Source: Bombilactobacillus bombi
GTDB taxonomy: Bacteria > Bacillota > Bacilli > Lactobacillales > Lactobacillaceae
Length of the DNA stretch: 64,000 nucleotides
Direction of reading: 5' to 3'
Assembly: GCF_003522965.1 (NCBI RefSeq)
Contig: NZ_CP031513.1
Span: 124,001-188,000, forward strand
The position numbers were made by a program, and so were the translations under genes. This document shows, piece by piece, positions 9,601 to 18,371 of this stretch. The notes below the pieces were generated by a model that worked only from the letters and a program-made list of their open reading frames with translations, had not been told where the DNA came from and ran no database searches. How positions within the stretch are numbered: the stretch's first letter is position 1; each line of letters begins with the position of its first letter.

Positions 9601-10536
9601 ATGATTGAATTCGAAAAACCGGTTATCACAAAAATTGATGAATCAGATAATTATGGCAAGTATGTCATCGAACCACTCGAACGTGGTTATGGCACCACTT
9701 TAGGCAATTCATTACGCCGCGTTTTGTTATCATCTCTTCCAGGAACAGCAGTTTCTGATATTCAGATTGATGGTGTTTTACATGAATTTTCAACTATTGA
9801 CGGTGTCTTAGAAGATGTAACTGAAATTGTTTTAAATGTTAAGAAACTTTCATTAAAGTTACACACAGATAAAAAAATAGTTGAAATTAATGTTGATGGT
9901 CCTAAGCAAGTTACTGCCGCAGATATTGAAACAGATGCTGATTTAGAAATTCTAGATCCTGATCAGTATATTTGTTCTGTTGCAGATGGTGGTCATTTTC
10001 ATATGCAAATGACTGTTAAAACTGGTCGTGGCTATACACCTGCAGAACAAAACAAAAATGATGATACCCCAATTGGTGTTTTACCTGTAGATTCAATTTT
10101 TACCCCCGTTTCTCGTGTCAACTATCAAGTTGAACATACTCGAGTAGGGAAACGTAACGATTTCGATAAATTAACTCTGGACGTTTGGACCAATGGCTCA
10201 ATTGACCCACGTGAAGCAATTAGTTTAGCGGCAAAAGTTTTGACTGAGCATTTAACTATTTTTGTTGAGTTAACTGATGAAGCTAAAAATGCGGATATGA
10301 TGATCGAAAAAGAAGAAACTCGCAAAGAGAAGAAGCTTGAGATGACCATCGAGGAACTAGATTTATCTGTACGTTCATATAATTGTTTGAAGCGGGCTGG
10401 TATTAATACAGTTCAAGAATTAACTGATAAAACTGAATCAGATATGATGAAAGTGAGAAACCTCGGACGTAAGTCGTTAGAAGAAGTCAAAGAAAAATTA
10501 GACAAACTAGGTCTTTCACTACGTCAAGATGATTAA
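9601..10536 (+). CDS. rpoA: RNA polymerase alpha subunit
   Basis: Assembles RNA polymerase and contacts UP elements and activators. It has 311 residues. The N-terminal dimerisation domain contains '[20 protein letters not shown]'; the C-terminal domain (about residues 245-311) has '[19 protein letters not shown]' and '[14 protein letters not shown]'. The ATG at 9601 is chosen because a TAA lies in frame two codons upstream; the AAAGGGG site is unusually far away, about 13 bases. Confidence 0.97.
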   Translation: MIEFEKPVITKIDESDNYGKYVIEPLERGYGTTLGNSLRRVLLSSLPGTAVSDIQIDGVLHEFSTIDGVLEDVTEIVLNVKKLSLKLHTDKKIVEINVDGPKQVTAADIETDADLEILDPDQYICSVADGGHFHMQMTVKTGRGYTPAEQNKNDDTPIGVLPVDSIFTPVSRVNYQVEHTRVGKRNDFDKLTLDVWTNGSIDPREAISLAAKVLTEHLTIFVELTDEAKNADMMIEKEETRKEKKLEMTIEELDLSVRSYNCLKRAGINTVQELTDKTESDMMKVRNLGRKSLEEVKEKLDKLGLSLRQDD

Positions 10537-10557
10537 GTGTAATAAGGAGGCAAAACA

Positions 10558-10938
10558 ATGAGTTATCGTAAGCTAGGACGCGCTTCTGATATCCGTAAAG
10601 CAATGTTACGTGACTTAACAACCGATCTTTTTATTCATGAACGGATTGTTACCACTGAAACACGGGCTAAGGAAGTAAGAAGAACTGCTGAAAAAATGAT
10701 CACTTTAGCTAAGCGTGGGGACTTGCATTCACGTCGTTTAGCTGCTCGCTATGTTCGTAATGAAGTTGCTAATATTAGCGAAGAAGATGATGCAGTAGTT
10801 ATTCAATCAGCTTTACAAAAGCTGTTTAGTGATATTGCACCTCGTTATAAAGAACGCGAAGGTGGATATACACGTATTCTTAAGACAGCTCCAAGACGTG
10901 GAGATGCTGCTCCAATGGCAATAATTGAATTAGTATAA
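10558..10938 (+). CDS. rplQ: Ribosomal protein L17
   Basis: Large-subunit protein L17, 126 residues: '[20 protein letters not shown]', '[20 protein letters not shown]', ending '[14 protein letters not shown]'. The ATG follows AAGGAGG. It closes the alpha operon. No convincing intrinsic terminator is visible in the 101 bases after it. Confidence 0.97.
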   Translation: MSYRKLGRASDIRKAMLRDLTTDLFIHERIVTTETRAKEVRRTAEKMITLAKRGDLHSRRLAARYVRNEVANISEEDDAVVIQSALQKLFSDIAPRYKEREGGYTRILKTAPRRGDAAPMAIIELV

Positions 10939-11039
10939 TTTTTGATTATTTTAAATAGCTATTTAAATATCATTCTTTCGATTTGTAGTGAGCGTAACGA
11001 TGTTGGTTAACAGCTAAGTCTAGCTCTAATGCTTTTGCG

Positions 11040-11696
11040 CTACTTTTCGGGAATGATTTTTTTGTATTTAGAATTGAGGAATTTTTGAGGATGTTTACCA
11101 TACTCATCAATTGCTGCATGCCAGTGTTGTGCCAATAAATAATCCGAAGTCATATCGGGCTGGCCTTCAAAAAAATTTTGCGCGGTTCGGTAAGTGATTT
11201 TAGATGGTAATATTTTTAATTGTTGATATAGTCTCAAACAATAAGTATCAGGAATAAAAACGGGTTGTTCAAAGGCGTATAAAATCATGACATCAGCAGT
11301 TTCAGGACCGATACCATTAATTGCATTTAATTCTTGACGTAGTTGTGATAAGGGTAATTTTTTGATTTGATTAAAATCACAATCATATTTTATTATCCAA
11401 TCTGCAAAATTTTGTATTCGCTTGGCCTTAATGCGATAAAATCCACTAGAATAAATTGCTTGTTCGAGTTCACTTGTATTCAATTGTCTAATGCGCCACC
11501 AAGTTTGATTATAAGGTGCTTTAAAGATTCCTAATGCTTGAAGCTGAGCGCTAGCTTTCATAACATTTTTGCTGGTAGTTTGTTGAATGAGAATCGATTC
11601 TACGAGCATGCGGTTGGGATTGGGATATATCCACCAATTATTAATTTCTGATTGATATATTTGAGTTAAGATGGTGATTGGATCAAATATAGACAT
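11040..11696 (-). CDS. HhH-GPD DNA glycosylase, MagIII-like
   Basis: Probably a base-excision glycosylase of the endonuclease III superfamily. The 218-residue protein has 'ESILIQQTTSKNV' early on and, at about residues 125-160, a helix-hairpin-helix 'LNAINGIGPETADVMILYAF' followed by the catalytic aspartate in 'IPDTYCLRL'. The lysine that bifunctional Nth enzymes carry in this hairpin (GVGRKTA) is replaced by Glu (GIGPETA), and no C-terminal Cys4 iron-sulphur motif is present. Both traits point to a monofunctional alkyl-base glycosylase, as in Helicobacter MagIII; substrate is an inference. The ATG follows AAGGAG. It lies convergent to rplQ. Confidence 0.82.
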   Translation of the reverse strand: MSIFDPITILTQIYQSEINNWWIYPNPNRMLVESILIQQTTSKNVMKASAQLQALGIFKAPYNQTWWRIRQLNTSELEQAIYSSGFYRIKAKRIQNFADWIIKYDCDFNQIKKLPLSQLRQELNAINGIGPETADVMILYAFEQPVFIPDTYCLRLYQQLKILPSKITYRTAQNFFEGQPDMTSDYLLAQHWHAAIDEYGKHPQKFLNSKYKKIIPEK

Positions 11697-11764
11697 TTAA
11701 ATACTCCTTAACTTGAGACTATGATATTATACTCTAGAAAACTATTATAATTGTGGTGGGATTA

Positions 11765-12601
11765 ATGAAGCAAATAGTATCTTTAAAAAATGTTACTTTT
11801 ACATATGAAAATGCCAATAAACCAGCTTTAGACAATATTAATTTAGATATACCTGAACGAGAATGGGTAGCAATTGTGGGTTTAAATGGGAGTGGCAAAA
11901 GTACTTTAGCAAAACTTTTAAATGGAATTTTAGCTGCTGATTCTGGTGTAATTGAAATTGATGGCGAAGTGTTGTCCGAAGCAACAATTTGGCATATTCG
12001 TAAAAAAATTGGAATTATCTTTCAAAATCCTGATCATCAATTTGTTGGTGCAACTGTCGAAGATGATGTGGCTTTTGGCTTAGAAAATATCGGAATGAAA
12101 CGTAGCCAGATGCTCAAAAGAGTGGCTTGGGCTTTGGCTCAGGTACATATGCAAAAATTCGCTCACAAATCTCCACAAACTTTGTCAGGTGGGCAAAAAC
12201 AACGCGTTGCAATTGCAGGAATTATCGCTTTGCAACCTAAAATTATTATTATGGATGAATCGACAAGTATGCTAGATCCTAATGGCCGCCACGATATTTT
12301 AAAGATTATACAAGATTTGCAAGCGCAATTAGGTGTGACAGTTTTATCAATCACACATGATATGGCTGAAATTGTACAAGCAGATTCTGTAGTAGTTTTA
12401 AATCATGGCAAAATTCAAAAAAAAGCAACAGTAGCAGCATTATTTGATGAATTGGATGATCTCCAGCAGATGGGACTTCAATTACCTTTTACGCAACGAT
12501 TACAACGCTCTCTGCAACTTGCAGGTATTCCAATAGTTTCAAGATATCAAACTAAACAGGGATTGGCAGATGAATTATGGCAATTACATTCGAACATGTA
12601 A
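11765..12601 (+). CDS. ecfA1: ECF transporter ATPase EcfA1
   Basis: One of two ATPases that drive energy-coupling-factor vitamin and metal uptake. The 278-residue product has Walker A 'GLNGSGKST' (about residues 40-48), signature 'LSGGQKQR', and Walker B '[13 protein letters not shown]', where the usual DEP is DES, as is common in this subunit. The ATG at 11765 follows GGTGGG; a GTG at 11753 would overlap that site. It overlaps ecfA2 by 25 bases. Confidence 0.95.
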   Translation: MKQIVSLKNVTFTYENANKPALDNINLDIPEREWVAIVGLNGSGKSTLAKLLNGILAADSGVIEIDGEVLSEATIWHIRKKIGIIFQNPDHQFVGATVEDDVAFGLENIGMKRSQMLKRVAWALAQVHMQKFAHKSPQTLSGGQKQRVAIAGIIALQPKIIIMDESTSMLDPNGRHDILKIIQDLQAQLGVTVLSITHDMAEIVQADSVVVLNHGKIQKKATVAALFDELDDLQQMGLQLPFTQRLQRSLQLAGIPIVSRYQTKQGLADELWQLHSNM

Positions 12602-13437
12602 CACATATCTATCAACCAGATGGACCTTTAGCATATCAAGGGTTAACTGATGTAAGTTTTACTATTGATAAAGGTAGTTTTACAGCAATTATTGGACAAA
12701 CGGGAAGTGGAAAATCAACGCTGGTTCAACATATGAATGCTTTATTGAAGCCGACTAAAGGGATAATCAAAATTGGCAATCGAACTATTACACCAGAAAC
12801 TAAAAATAAACATCTAAAACCATTACGACAAAAAGTAGGGATGGTTTTTCAATTTCCAGAACAACAGTTATTTGCAGAAACTATTTTAGATGATATTAGT
12901 TTTGGACCTCAAAATTTTGGTATGGATGAGACAACAGCACATAAAATTGCGTTACAAATGTTAGAATTAGTACATCTTCCTACTAGCATAGCAGAAAAAT
13001 CGCCCTTTGATTTATCAGGTGGACAGATGCGGCGCGTCGCTATTGCAGGAGTATTGGCTTCACAACCAGAAGTACTAATTTTAGATGAACCTACTGCTGG
13101 TTTAGATCCGCGAGGACACAAAGAATTAATGGATTTATTTGCGCAATTAAATCAAGAAGGTACAACTATTATTTTGATTTCTCACCAGATGGAAGATGTG
13201 GCCCAATACGCTCAACAAGTATTGGTTATGGATCAAGCTCGTCTAGTCCGTGATGATACACCACAAGTGATTTTCAATGATGCTGAATTTTTGAATAAGC
13301 ATAATTTATTACAACCTGAAAGCACGCAATTTGCGCGAGAATTAGAGCGTAAGGGGTTTGAATTTAATAGCTTGCCAATTACTGAAGAACAATTAGTAAA
13401 ACAGTTGTTGCCGCAATTAGGAGGCTCTCATGGGTAA
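12577..13437 (+). CDS. ecfA2: ECF transporter ATPase EcfA2
   Basis: The second ATPase of the ECF module, 286 residues. Walker A 'GQTGSGKST', signature 'LSGGQMRR' and Walker B '[13 protein letters not shown]' are all present, followed by the switch histidine in 'LISHQMEDV'. The start lies inside ecfA1 and the end overlaps ecfT by 8 bases. No substrate-binding S component is encoded nearby, so this is a shared group II module. Confidence 0.96.
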   Translation: MAITFEHVTHIYQPDGPLAYQGLTDVSFTIDKGSFTAIIGQTGSGKSTLVQHMNALLKPTKGIIKIGNRTITPETKNKHLKPLRQKVGMVFQFPEQQLFAETILDDISFGPQNFGMDETTAHKIALQMLELVHLPTSIAEKSPFDLSGGQMRRVAIAGVLASQPEVLILDEPTAGLDPRGHKELMDLFAQLNQEGTTIILISHQMEDVAQYAQQVLVMDQARLVRDDTPQVIFNDAEFLNKHNLLQPESTQFARELERKGFEFNSLPITEEQLVKQLLPQLGGSHG

Positions 13438-14224
13438 AATGATTATTGGGCGTTATTTACCAGGAAATTCGTGGATTCATCGTTTAGATCCAAGATGTAA
13501 ATTTATTGCAACCTTTATTTTTGTAGCAATTGTTTTTTTAGCCAATAATTGGTTAACTTATTTATTATTAGGCATTTTTGTTTTAGGTGCAGTAACTTTA
13601 TCACAAGTATCTTTACGCTTTTTTATTAAGGGCGTACGGCCTATGATTTTTTTGATTTTATTTACGGTCGCCTTACAAATCTTTTTAACTCCCGGGGGGC
13701 AACCATTTTGGCAATGGGGAATTTTTTCGCTATCGGCTCTAAGTATTAAAAACGGAGTTTTTATTTTTGTGCGGTTTTTGTTAATTATATTTATTTCTAC
13801 TTTATTGACAATTACAACGACTCCCTTGCAAATGGCGGATGCAATTGGCTCTATTTTAAAGCCACTCAAAGTGGTTCATTTTCCTGTAGAAGAAGTTGCT
13901 TTGATGTTGTCGATTGCTTTGCAGTTTATCCCACTTTTATCAGATGAAACTACTAAAATCATGAATGCTCAACGAGCTCGGGGAGTCGATTTTGGTGATG
14001 GCAATATTTTACGGCAAATTAAGGCGATTGTCCCAATTTTAATTCCTTTATTTGTTAGTAGTTTTAATATTGCTTATGATTTATCTATTGCGATGGAATC
14101 TCGCGGATATCAAGGCAGTGAACGCCGCAGCAAATATCGGCAGTTAAATTGGAATTCTGCGGATTCACTTGTGATGATGATATTTGTTTTATTAACGATT
14201 TTATTAATTATTTTACGGAGTTAA
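13430..14224 (+). CDS. ecfT: ECF transporter transmembrane protein EcfT
   Basis: Membrane scaffold linking the two ATPases to exchangeable S components. It has 264 residues: '[20 protein letters not shown]' at the N-terminus, several hydrophobic spans, and the coupling helices with 'AQRARGVDF' and '[16 protein letters not shown]', the Ala-Arg-Gly/Ser-Arg-Gly motifs that dock on the ATPases. The ATG at 13430 follows AGGAGG. Confidence 0.95.
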   Translation: MGKMIIGRYLPGNSWIHRLDPRCKFIATFIFVAIVFLANNWLTYLLLGIFVLGAVTLSQVSLRFFIKGVRPMIFLILFTVALQIFLTPGGQPFWQWGIFSLSALSIKNGVFIFVRFLLIIFISTLLTITTTPLQMADAIGSILKPLKVVHFPVEEVALMLSIALQFIPLLSDETTKIMNAQRARGVDFGDGNILRQIKAIVPILIPLFVSSFNIAYDLSIAMESRGYQGSERRSKYRQLNWNSADSLVMMIFVLLTILLIILRS

Positions 14225-14229
14225 GTGTA

Positions 14230-14991
14230 ATGACAGTCTACAAAATGACCCTTCAATATGATGGCACGCGCTATCATGGATTTCAACGTCAGCCAAAATT
14301 GCTGACTATTCAAGGAACAATTGAAAAAGCTTTAACTACTATGACCAAGGGCAAAGTAGTTGATGTTATTGGTTCAGGACGTACAGATGCGGGAGTCCAT
14401 GCGTTAGGTCAAGTAATATCTTTTGATTATCCAGGAGATATTCCAGCAGATAAAATGGTCAAAGCGCTTAATAGTTTAATGCCACGTGATATTTTATTTG
14501 TCGATGGCAATTGGGCTGCCCATGATTTTAATGCGCGATTTGATACTGTTAGTAAAATTTATGAATACCGGGTGGCTTTAGGTCGCTATACGGATCCATT
14601 TTTACGGTTATACACCGGTCATTATCCGTTTAAAGTTGACTTGAATAGATTACAGCTAGCCTTAGAAGATGTAGTTGGCACTCATGATTTTACGAGTTTT
14701 GAAGCTAGTGGCAGTGTCATTCGAAATAAAGTAAGAACCATTTATACTGCCGATTTAGATACTAGTAACTATCCTCATGAAATTAGATTAATCTTTCATG
14801 GGGATGGTTTTTTGTACAACATGGTGCGGATAATGGTTGCGACACTTTTAGAAATTAGTAATGGCCGGCGAGATGTTCATGATTTTTTACGCTTATATGA
14901 CGTTCAAGATCGTCAACAAGCGCGACTAACAGCACCAGCTAGTGGTTTATATTTAAAAAAAGTTTTTTATCCTGCTAATACCGTTGACTAA
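14230..14991 (+). CDS. truA: tRNA pseudouridine(38-40) synthase
   Basis: Makes pseudouridine at positions 38-40 in the tRNA anticodon arm. The ATG at 14230 gives 253 residues starting '[20 protein letters not shown]'. The catalytic aspartate is in '[14 protein letters not shown]'; '[15 protein letters not shown]' and '[15 protein letters not shown]' are family marks. An open frame extends upstream to 14149, inside ecfT, but without family similarity. A CGGAG site lies 10 bases before the ATG. Confidence 0.95.
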   Translation: MTVYKMTLQYDGTRYHGFQRQPKLLTIQGTIEKALTTMTKGKVVDVIGSGRTDAGVHALGQVISFDYPGDIPADKMVKALNSLMPRDILFVDGNWAAHDFNARFDTVSKIYEYRVALGRYTDPFLRLYTGHYPFKVDLNRLQLALEDVVGTHDFTSFEASGSVIRNKVRTIYTADLDTSNYPHEIRLIFHGDGFLYNMVRIMVATLLEISNGRRDVHDFLRLYDVQDRQQARLTAPASGLYLKKVFYPANTVD

Positions 14992-15012
14992 CGGCGATAA
15001 TGGGAGTATATT
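14984..15012 (+). promoter_or_regulatory. Sigma-A promoter of rplM-rpsI
   Basis: TTGACT (14984-14989), exactly 17 bases, then TATATT (15007-15012). The -35 overlaps the end of truA. Transcription would start near 15019 and give a leader of about 77 bases, consistent with the L13-type leader that follows. Confidence 0.75.
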
Positions 15013-15019
15013 GAGAAAT

Positions 15020-15085
15020 GGTATTGTTTACCCCACGATAGGCCCCGGAAAACTTATTGAGTGTGTAAACAGACACAGATATTGG
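15020..15085 (+). ncRNA. L13-type leader RNA
   Basis: The rplM leader contains GTTTAC (15026-15031) complementary to GTAAAC (15065-15070), with GTGT (15061-15064) and ACAC (15073-15076) flanking the latter, and C/G-rich internal bases 'CCCCACGATAGGCCCCGG'. Position and architecture agree with the L13_leader family of low-GC Gram-positives, through which L13 is thought to repress its own operon. Assigned by position and pairing; not tested against a covariance model. Confidence 0.6.
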
Positions 15086-15095
15086 AGGAAATTAA

Positions 15096-15539
15096 ATGCG
15101 TACAACACCATTAGCTAAACCAAGTGAAGTTGAACGTAAATGGTATCTTATTGACGCAACTGATGTCGTTTTAGGACGTCTATCAACCGCTGTAGCTACA
15201 ATCTTACGTGGCAAAAATAAACCAACATTTACCCCGAACGTTGATACAGGTGACCATGTTATCGTTATTAACGCTGACAAAATTAAATTGACTGGTAAAA
15301 AGGCTTCTAAGAAGCTTTATTATCATCACAGTAATCATCCCGGTGGTTTAAAAGTTAAATCTGCTGGACAGATTCTGGCTGATAATCCAGAAAGATTAAT
15401 TGAAATGTCAATTCGGGGAATGCTGCCAAAGAATTCCCTTGGTCGTCAACAATTTAAAAAGCTCCACGTTTATGCTGGCTCAGAGCACAATAATGCTGCT
15501 CAGCAACCTGAAGTTTTAGATATTAATAAGTTGATTTAA
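15096..15539 (+). CDS. rplM: Ribosomal protein L13
   Basis: Large-subunit protein L13, an early assembly protein. It has 147 residues: '[20 protein letters not shown]', '[19 protein letters not shown]', '[12 protein letters not shown]', '[20 protein letters not shown]'. The ATG follows TTGGAGG. It is transcribed with rpsI. Confidence 0.97.
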   Translation: MRTTPLAKPSEVERKWYLIDATDVVLGRLSTAVATILRGKNKPTFTPNVDTGDHVIVINADKIKLTGKKASKKLYYHHSNHPGGLKVKSAGQILADNPERLIEMSIRGMLPKNSLGRQQFKKLHVYAGSEHNNAAQQPEVLDINKLI

Positions 15540-15552
15540 GGAGGATATTAAT

Positions 15553-15945
15553 TTGGCACAAGTATCTTATGCTGGAACTGGCCGTCGTAAAGATTCCGTG
15601 GCTCGTGTCCGTTTAGTACCTGGAAAAGGTAACGTTACTATTAATAAGCGGGATGCAAAAGACTACATCCCATCTGCAAGTTTAATCCAAGATTTGAAAC
15701 AACCTCTAGATATTACTGAAACAACAGATAGTTATGATGTTTTAGCTAATGTTCAAGGTGGCGGTTTTGCCGGTCAAGCTGGCGCTATTCGTCATGGTAT
15801 TGCACGGGCATTACTAGAAGTTGATCCTGATTTTCGTGGACCTTTAAAGCGCGCAGGCATGTTAACTCGTGACCCACGGATGAAAGAACGTAAAAAGCCA
15901 GGCTTGAAAAAGGCTCGTAAAGCTTCACAATTTTCCAAGCGTTAA
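15553..15945 (+). CDS. rpsI: Ribosomal protein S9
   Basis: Small-subunit protein S9, whose C-terminal tail touches P-site tRNA. It has 130 residues: '[19 protein letters not shown]', '[19 protein letters not shown]', ending in the conserved '[12 protein letters not shown]'. The start is TTG (15553) behind AAGGAGG. Confidence 0.97.
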   Translation: MAQVSYAGTGRRKDSVARVRLVPGKGNVTINKRDAKDYIPSASLIQDLKQPLDITETTDSYDVLANVQGGGFAGQAGAIRHGIARALLEVDPDFRGPLKRAGMLTRDPRMKERKKPGLKKARKASQFSKR

Positions 15946-15964
15946 TTTATATCAGATTTATTTG

Positions 15965-15997
15965 AAACACTCTCTATTTTTGGAGAGTGTTTTTTTG
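15965..15997 (+). terminator. rplM-rpsI terminator
   Basis: CACTCTC (15968-15974) pairs with GAGAGTG (15983-15989), extended by three A-T pairs, followed by a run of seven or more T. It lies 20 bases after the rpsI stop. Confidence 0.92.
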
Positions 15998-16437
15998 TTG
16001 AAATTAATTTCAAAATTTATTTTTATTTAAAAAATTAATCAATTAAAACTAATTTTTACTTACATATTATTAGTAAATTCTTAACTACTATTTAACACTA
16101 ACGTACTAGAAAAAAATAGTTTGAAGCTCTATCAAATTTCTATTTATTGATCTTATATCTAAAAGCGATAATTCCTATTGGAATATTATTAAATTAATTC
16201 CCTAAAAAAATAATTATTATTTATCATTAATAGACAATCATCTAAAAAATTGAAATTGTTATATTTAAATCGTATTTATGCAAGCGTTATAGAGTGTTAT
16301 ATAATGCGAAAAAGAGATTAATTTAAGAGTAATAAAATTACAATATTTTTAATATCAAAGTATTTTTTTGAAATCAAGTTAATGCTGTTTTAGCTACTAA
16401 AAGATGATTAAGTTGGGAATTATAAATAAAAAAATTG
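15998..16437. other. AT-rich gene-free stretch
   Basis: I see no coding region on either strand. The stretch is extremely A+T-rich with dense stop codons. A TATAAT at 16300-16305 has no matching -35. It opens a 1.2-kb gene-free interval that ends at the FabT-like gene and contains the three promoter/operator units listed separately. Confidence 0.7.
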
Positions 16438-16516
16438 TTGACATTAAATTCTAGTTGCAATAGTATACTTCTTATAAATACTTTGAATATTAAACTAATT
16501 GTAAAGAGAAGGTGAT
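16438..16516 (+). promoter_or_regulatory. Promoter and FabT-like operator, unit A
   Basis: TTGACA (16438-16443), 17 bases, TAGTAT (16461-16466), then the imperfect palindrome ACTTTGAATATTAAACT (16480-16496) just after the expected transcription start, then a ribosome-site-like GAGAAGGTGAT (16506-16516). The palindrome resembles the FabT operator of lactic acid bacteria (TTTGA…TCAAA type). What follows is only a doubtful 34-codon frame (16527-16631, 'MLLVFIIFDDNN…'), so the unit seems to drive no proper gene. Confidence 0.45.
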
Positions 16517-16838
16517 ACTTATAAGCATGCTTTTGGTTTTTATTATATTTGATGATAATAATATCAATTTTTATACGTCGCCTATTAATATTTCAACCAT
16601 ATCAAAGACATTTGTAAAGAAATTGATTTAAAACCATTTAAATAAGATATATTTTTAAAAGTGCATCTATTTTGATTATTAAAATATTTGTCTACCAAAA
16701 TATATTTTTGAATTAATAAATAAAATTCTAATAAACTGTACATTATTTATTTGATAACCAAATGCATTACAAATAATTTAACAAGGAATTTTTTGAAGTA
16801 TATAAGTTAATTAAATAGGAATTTTAAATAAATAATTA

Positions 16839-16906
16839 TTGACAAATGTTAATTATTTATAATATCAAAGCTTTTATAAAGGTTGATAATTAAACTATTT
16901 GAAGGA
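16839..16906 (+). promoter_or_regulatory. Promoter and FabT-like operator, unit B
   Basis: TTGACA (16839-16844) with TAATAT (16860-16865, spacer a short 15 bases), then AGGTTGATAATTAAACT (16880-16896), then AAGGAG (16901-16906). The right half of the palindrome (ATTAAACT) is the same as in unit A, which lies exactly 400 bases upstream. Downstream there is only an 8-codon frame (16924-16950), 'MLAIIADY', too far from the ribosome site to be convincing. Confidence 0.4.
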
Positions 16907-17100
16907 GTTATATAGAAGATTAAAATGCTAGCAATTATAGCTGACTACTAATTATTGATTAACATAATAATTAATTGTCTTATCATTATTTCAAATAGTT
17001 ATGAGTATTTTAAATTGTGTTAAATCTTGTTTTTTGATTCATGATTTTTCTTTTTGATTATTAATTATTCTTTATTTAAATATTTTTATAGTTTACAACA

Positions 17101-17160
17101 TTGACGAATGTAGAAACTATTGTTAATATTTTGATAGTTGAAATATTTGATAATTAAAAT
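17101..17160 (+). promoter_or_regulatory. Promoter and FabT-like operator of fabT
   Basis: TTGACG (17101-17106), exactly 17 bases, TAATAT (17124-17129), then TATTTGATAATTAAAAT (17144-17160), ending 14 bases before the regulator's ATG. Placed this way, the regulator could repress its own promoter, as FabT does in streptococci and lactococci. Operator assignment is by resemblance and by repetition with units A and B. Confidence 0.5.
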
Positions 17161-17174
17161 AGGCGGTAAATATA

Positions 17175-17648
17175 ATGGATCAAGCAAAATTAAAGCATAT
17201 AAATAAACTCTTGAGTACTGTATTTGCAAATGTAATGCATGCTGAGGAGCAAGCTTTAAAAAATAGTCAGTTTAATGATATTACTATTCATGAAATACAT
17301 GCGATTAATGCAATTACTATGTATCAACATAAGACGAGTTCGCAGATTGCTGCTGAATTGCAAATTACACCAGGAACTGTGACTACAATGGTTAATAAAT
17401 TAGTACGAAAAGGTTATGTTGTGCGCATTCATAGTGACGATGATCGGCGCTTTGTACGTTTAGGATTAACCCGAAAGGGACGCTTATTCTATCGAATTCA
17501 TGATGCTTATCATCGTAAAATGATTGGCAAAATTATGGATGGTTTTACTGATGAACAGGTTTATTTATTTGAAAAAGCCTTAATAAATGCTGAAGCTTTC
17601 TTTGAAAATCCATCGTTAGATGATAGTAGTATTGATGATAATAATTAA
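17175..17648 (+). CDS. fabT: MarR-family regulator, FabT-like
   Basis: Probable repressor of fatty-acid synthesis genes. The 157-residue protein has the MarR winged helix: 'HEIHAINAITMYQHKTSSQI', recognition helix 'ITPGTVTTMVNKLVRKGYV' and wing 'DDRRFVRLGLTRKGRLF'. This is the sequence type of FabT, whose co-repressor is long-chain acyl-ACP. FabT normally heads fabH-acpP-fabK-fabD-fabG-fabF-acc genes; here only a carrier-like gene follows. The C-terminus ends in an acidic run 'DDSSIDDNN'. The ATG follows AGGCGG. The name is a family-level inference. Confidence 0.75.
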   Translation: MDQAKLKHINKLLSTVFANVMHAEEQALKNSQFNDITIHEIHAINAITMYQHKTSSQIAAELQITPGTVTTMVNKLVRKGYVVRIHSDDDRRFVRLGLTRKGRLFYRIHDAYHRKMIGKIMDGFTDEQVYLFEKALINAEAFFENPSLDDSSIDDNN

Positions 17649-17920
17649 TTTAGCGTTTATCATTTATTAGTATTTCTGCATGGATGTCTTATATTTATGT
17701 TTTAGCCTGATATTATTAATGCTGGCAATAATAATTGCACTATACTTCTTGGGGGAGAGGCGGAGTGTCTTTAACATTTAAAAGCGATGAGCTCAATAAA
17801 TATATAATCGAAAATTTACTAATTGTCAGTTATTTGGCTTTAAAATTACTGTATTAAAATGCTAAGAGAGTTAAAAAACTATTATATGAATCTTGCATGC
17901 TTATTTAAGGAGCAGATAAT
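17649..17920. other. Gap between fabT and acp with doubtful mini-frame
   Basis: Here fabH would normally be found. The 272 bases contain a strong ribosome site GGGGGAGAGGCGGA (17751-17764) and a GTG frame of only 30 codons (17765-17857, 'VSLTFKSDELNKYIIENLL…'). The fragment 'SDELNKYI' faintly recalls the start of FabH (…TNDELSKYMDTSDEW…), so it may be a gene remnant, but the match is too short to claim. TATACT at 17741-17746 could be a -10 element without a clear -35. Confidence 0.35.
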
Positions 17921-18163
17921 GTGACCAATGATGAAATTTTTGAAAAAGTAAAAGCAATTATTGCTCAACAAACAGGCAATAATGAAAAAAAAAATTTTTT
18001 AAATTCAAATATCAAAAATGATTTAAATATGGATAGTTTAGATATTTTTGAAGTTATTAATGAATTAGAAGATCAGTTTAAAATCAGGATTGAAGATGAA
18101 ACAGAAATTAATACAATAAAAGATTTGGTTAATTTCATTTGTCATCAGTTAATGATTAACTGA
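17921..18163 (+). CDS. acpP: Acyl carrier protein-like
   Basis: An 80-residue acidic helical carrier. The phosphopantetheine serine is in 'LNMDSLDIFEVINELEDQF' (about residues 36-54), the DSL motif of acyl and peptidyl carriers. The start is GTG (17921) behind AAGGAG; an overlapping ATG at 17919 runs directly into TGA. It follows the FabT-like gene by 272 bases. The Asn/Lys-rich N-terminal half is less like housekeeping AcpP than expected, so it may be a secondary carrier (acpA2-like). Confidence 0.8.
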   Translation: MTNDEIFEKVKAIIAQQTGNNEKKNFLNSNIKNDLNMDSLDIFEVINELEDQFKIRIEDETEINTIKDLVNFICHQLMIN

Positions 18164-18302
18164 CATATTATTTAAAATGGAAGCATAGTTTAATCAATCT
18201 ATAAAATTTAGAATAGAGACCGCAAGATATTAATATATGAATTTTTCTTGCTATTAGCAAAATTTTTAATTTTAAATTTAGTTAAACTAAACCAGTATAT
18301 AT

Positions 18303-18308
18303 TATAAT
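18303..18308 (+). promoter_or_regulatory. Possible -10 of the WxL gene
   Basis: TATAAT at 18303-18308 with no good -35 at the right distance. It precedes a GGGGGG (18345-18350) and the GAGGT ribosome site (18358-18362) of the surface-protein gene. Weak evidence. Confidence 0.3.
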
Positions 18309-18371
18309 ATTTAATTTGTTAATTATCAATTGTTAGTTTTATTTGGGGGGAACAAGTGAGGTACAAAGGAC

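Noticed and set aside
10950-10967. Perfect 18-base palindrome TTTAAATAGCTATTTAAA after rplQ
   Set aside because: Nearly all A-T and without a T run, so not a terminator; no gene close enough to make it an operator.
16527-16631. 34-codon frame after control unit A as a signalling peptide gene
   Set aside because: The ATG is about 14 bases from the ribosome site, the sequence is AT-driven low complexity, and nothing like a peptide exporter or receptor lies nearby.
16924-16950. 8-codon frame 'MLAIIADY' after unit B as a pheromone
   Set aside because: Too short to judge, and the ribosome site is 17 bases away; chance is the simpler explanation.
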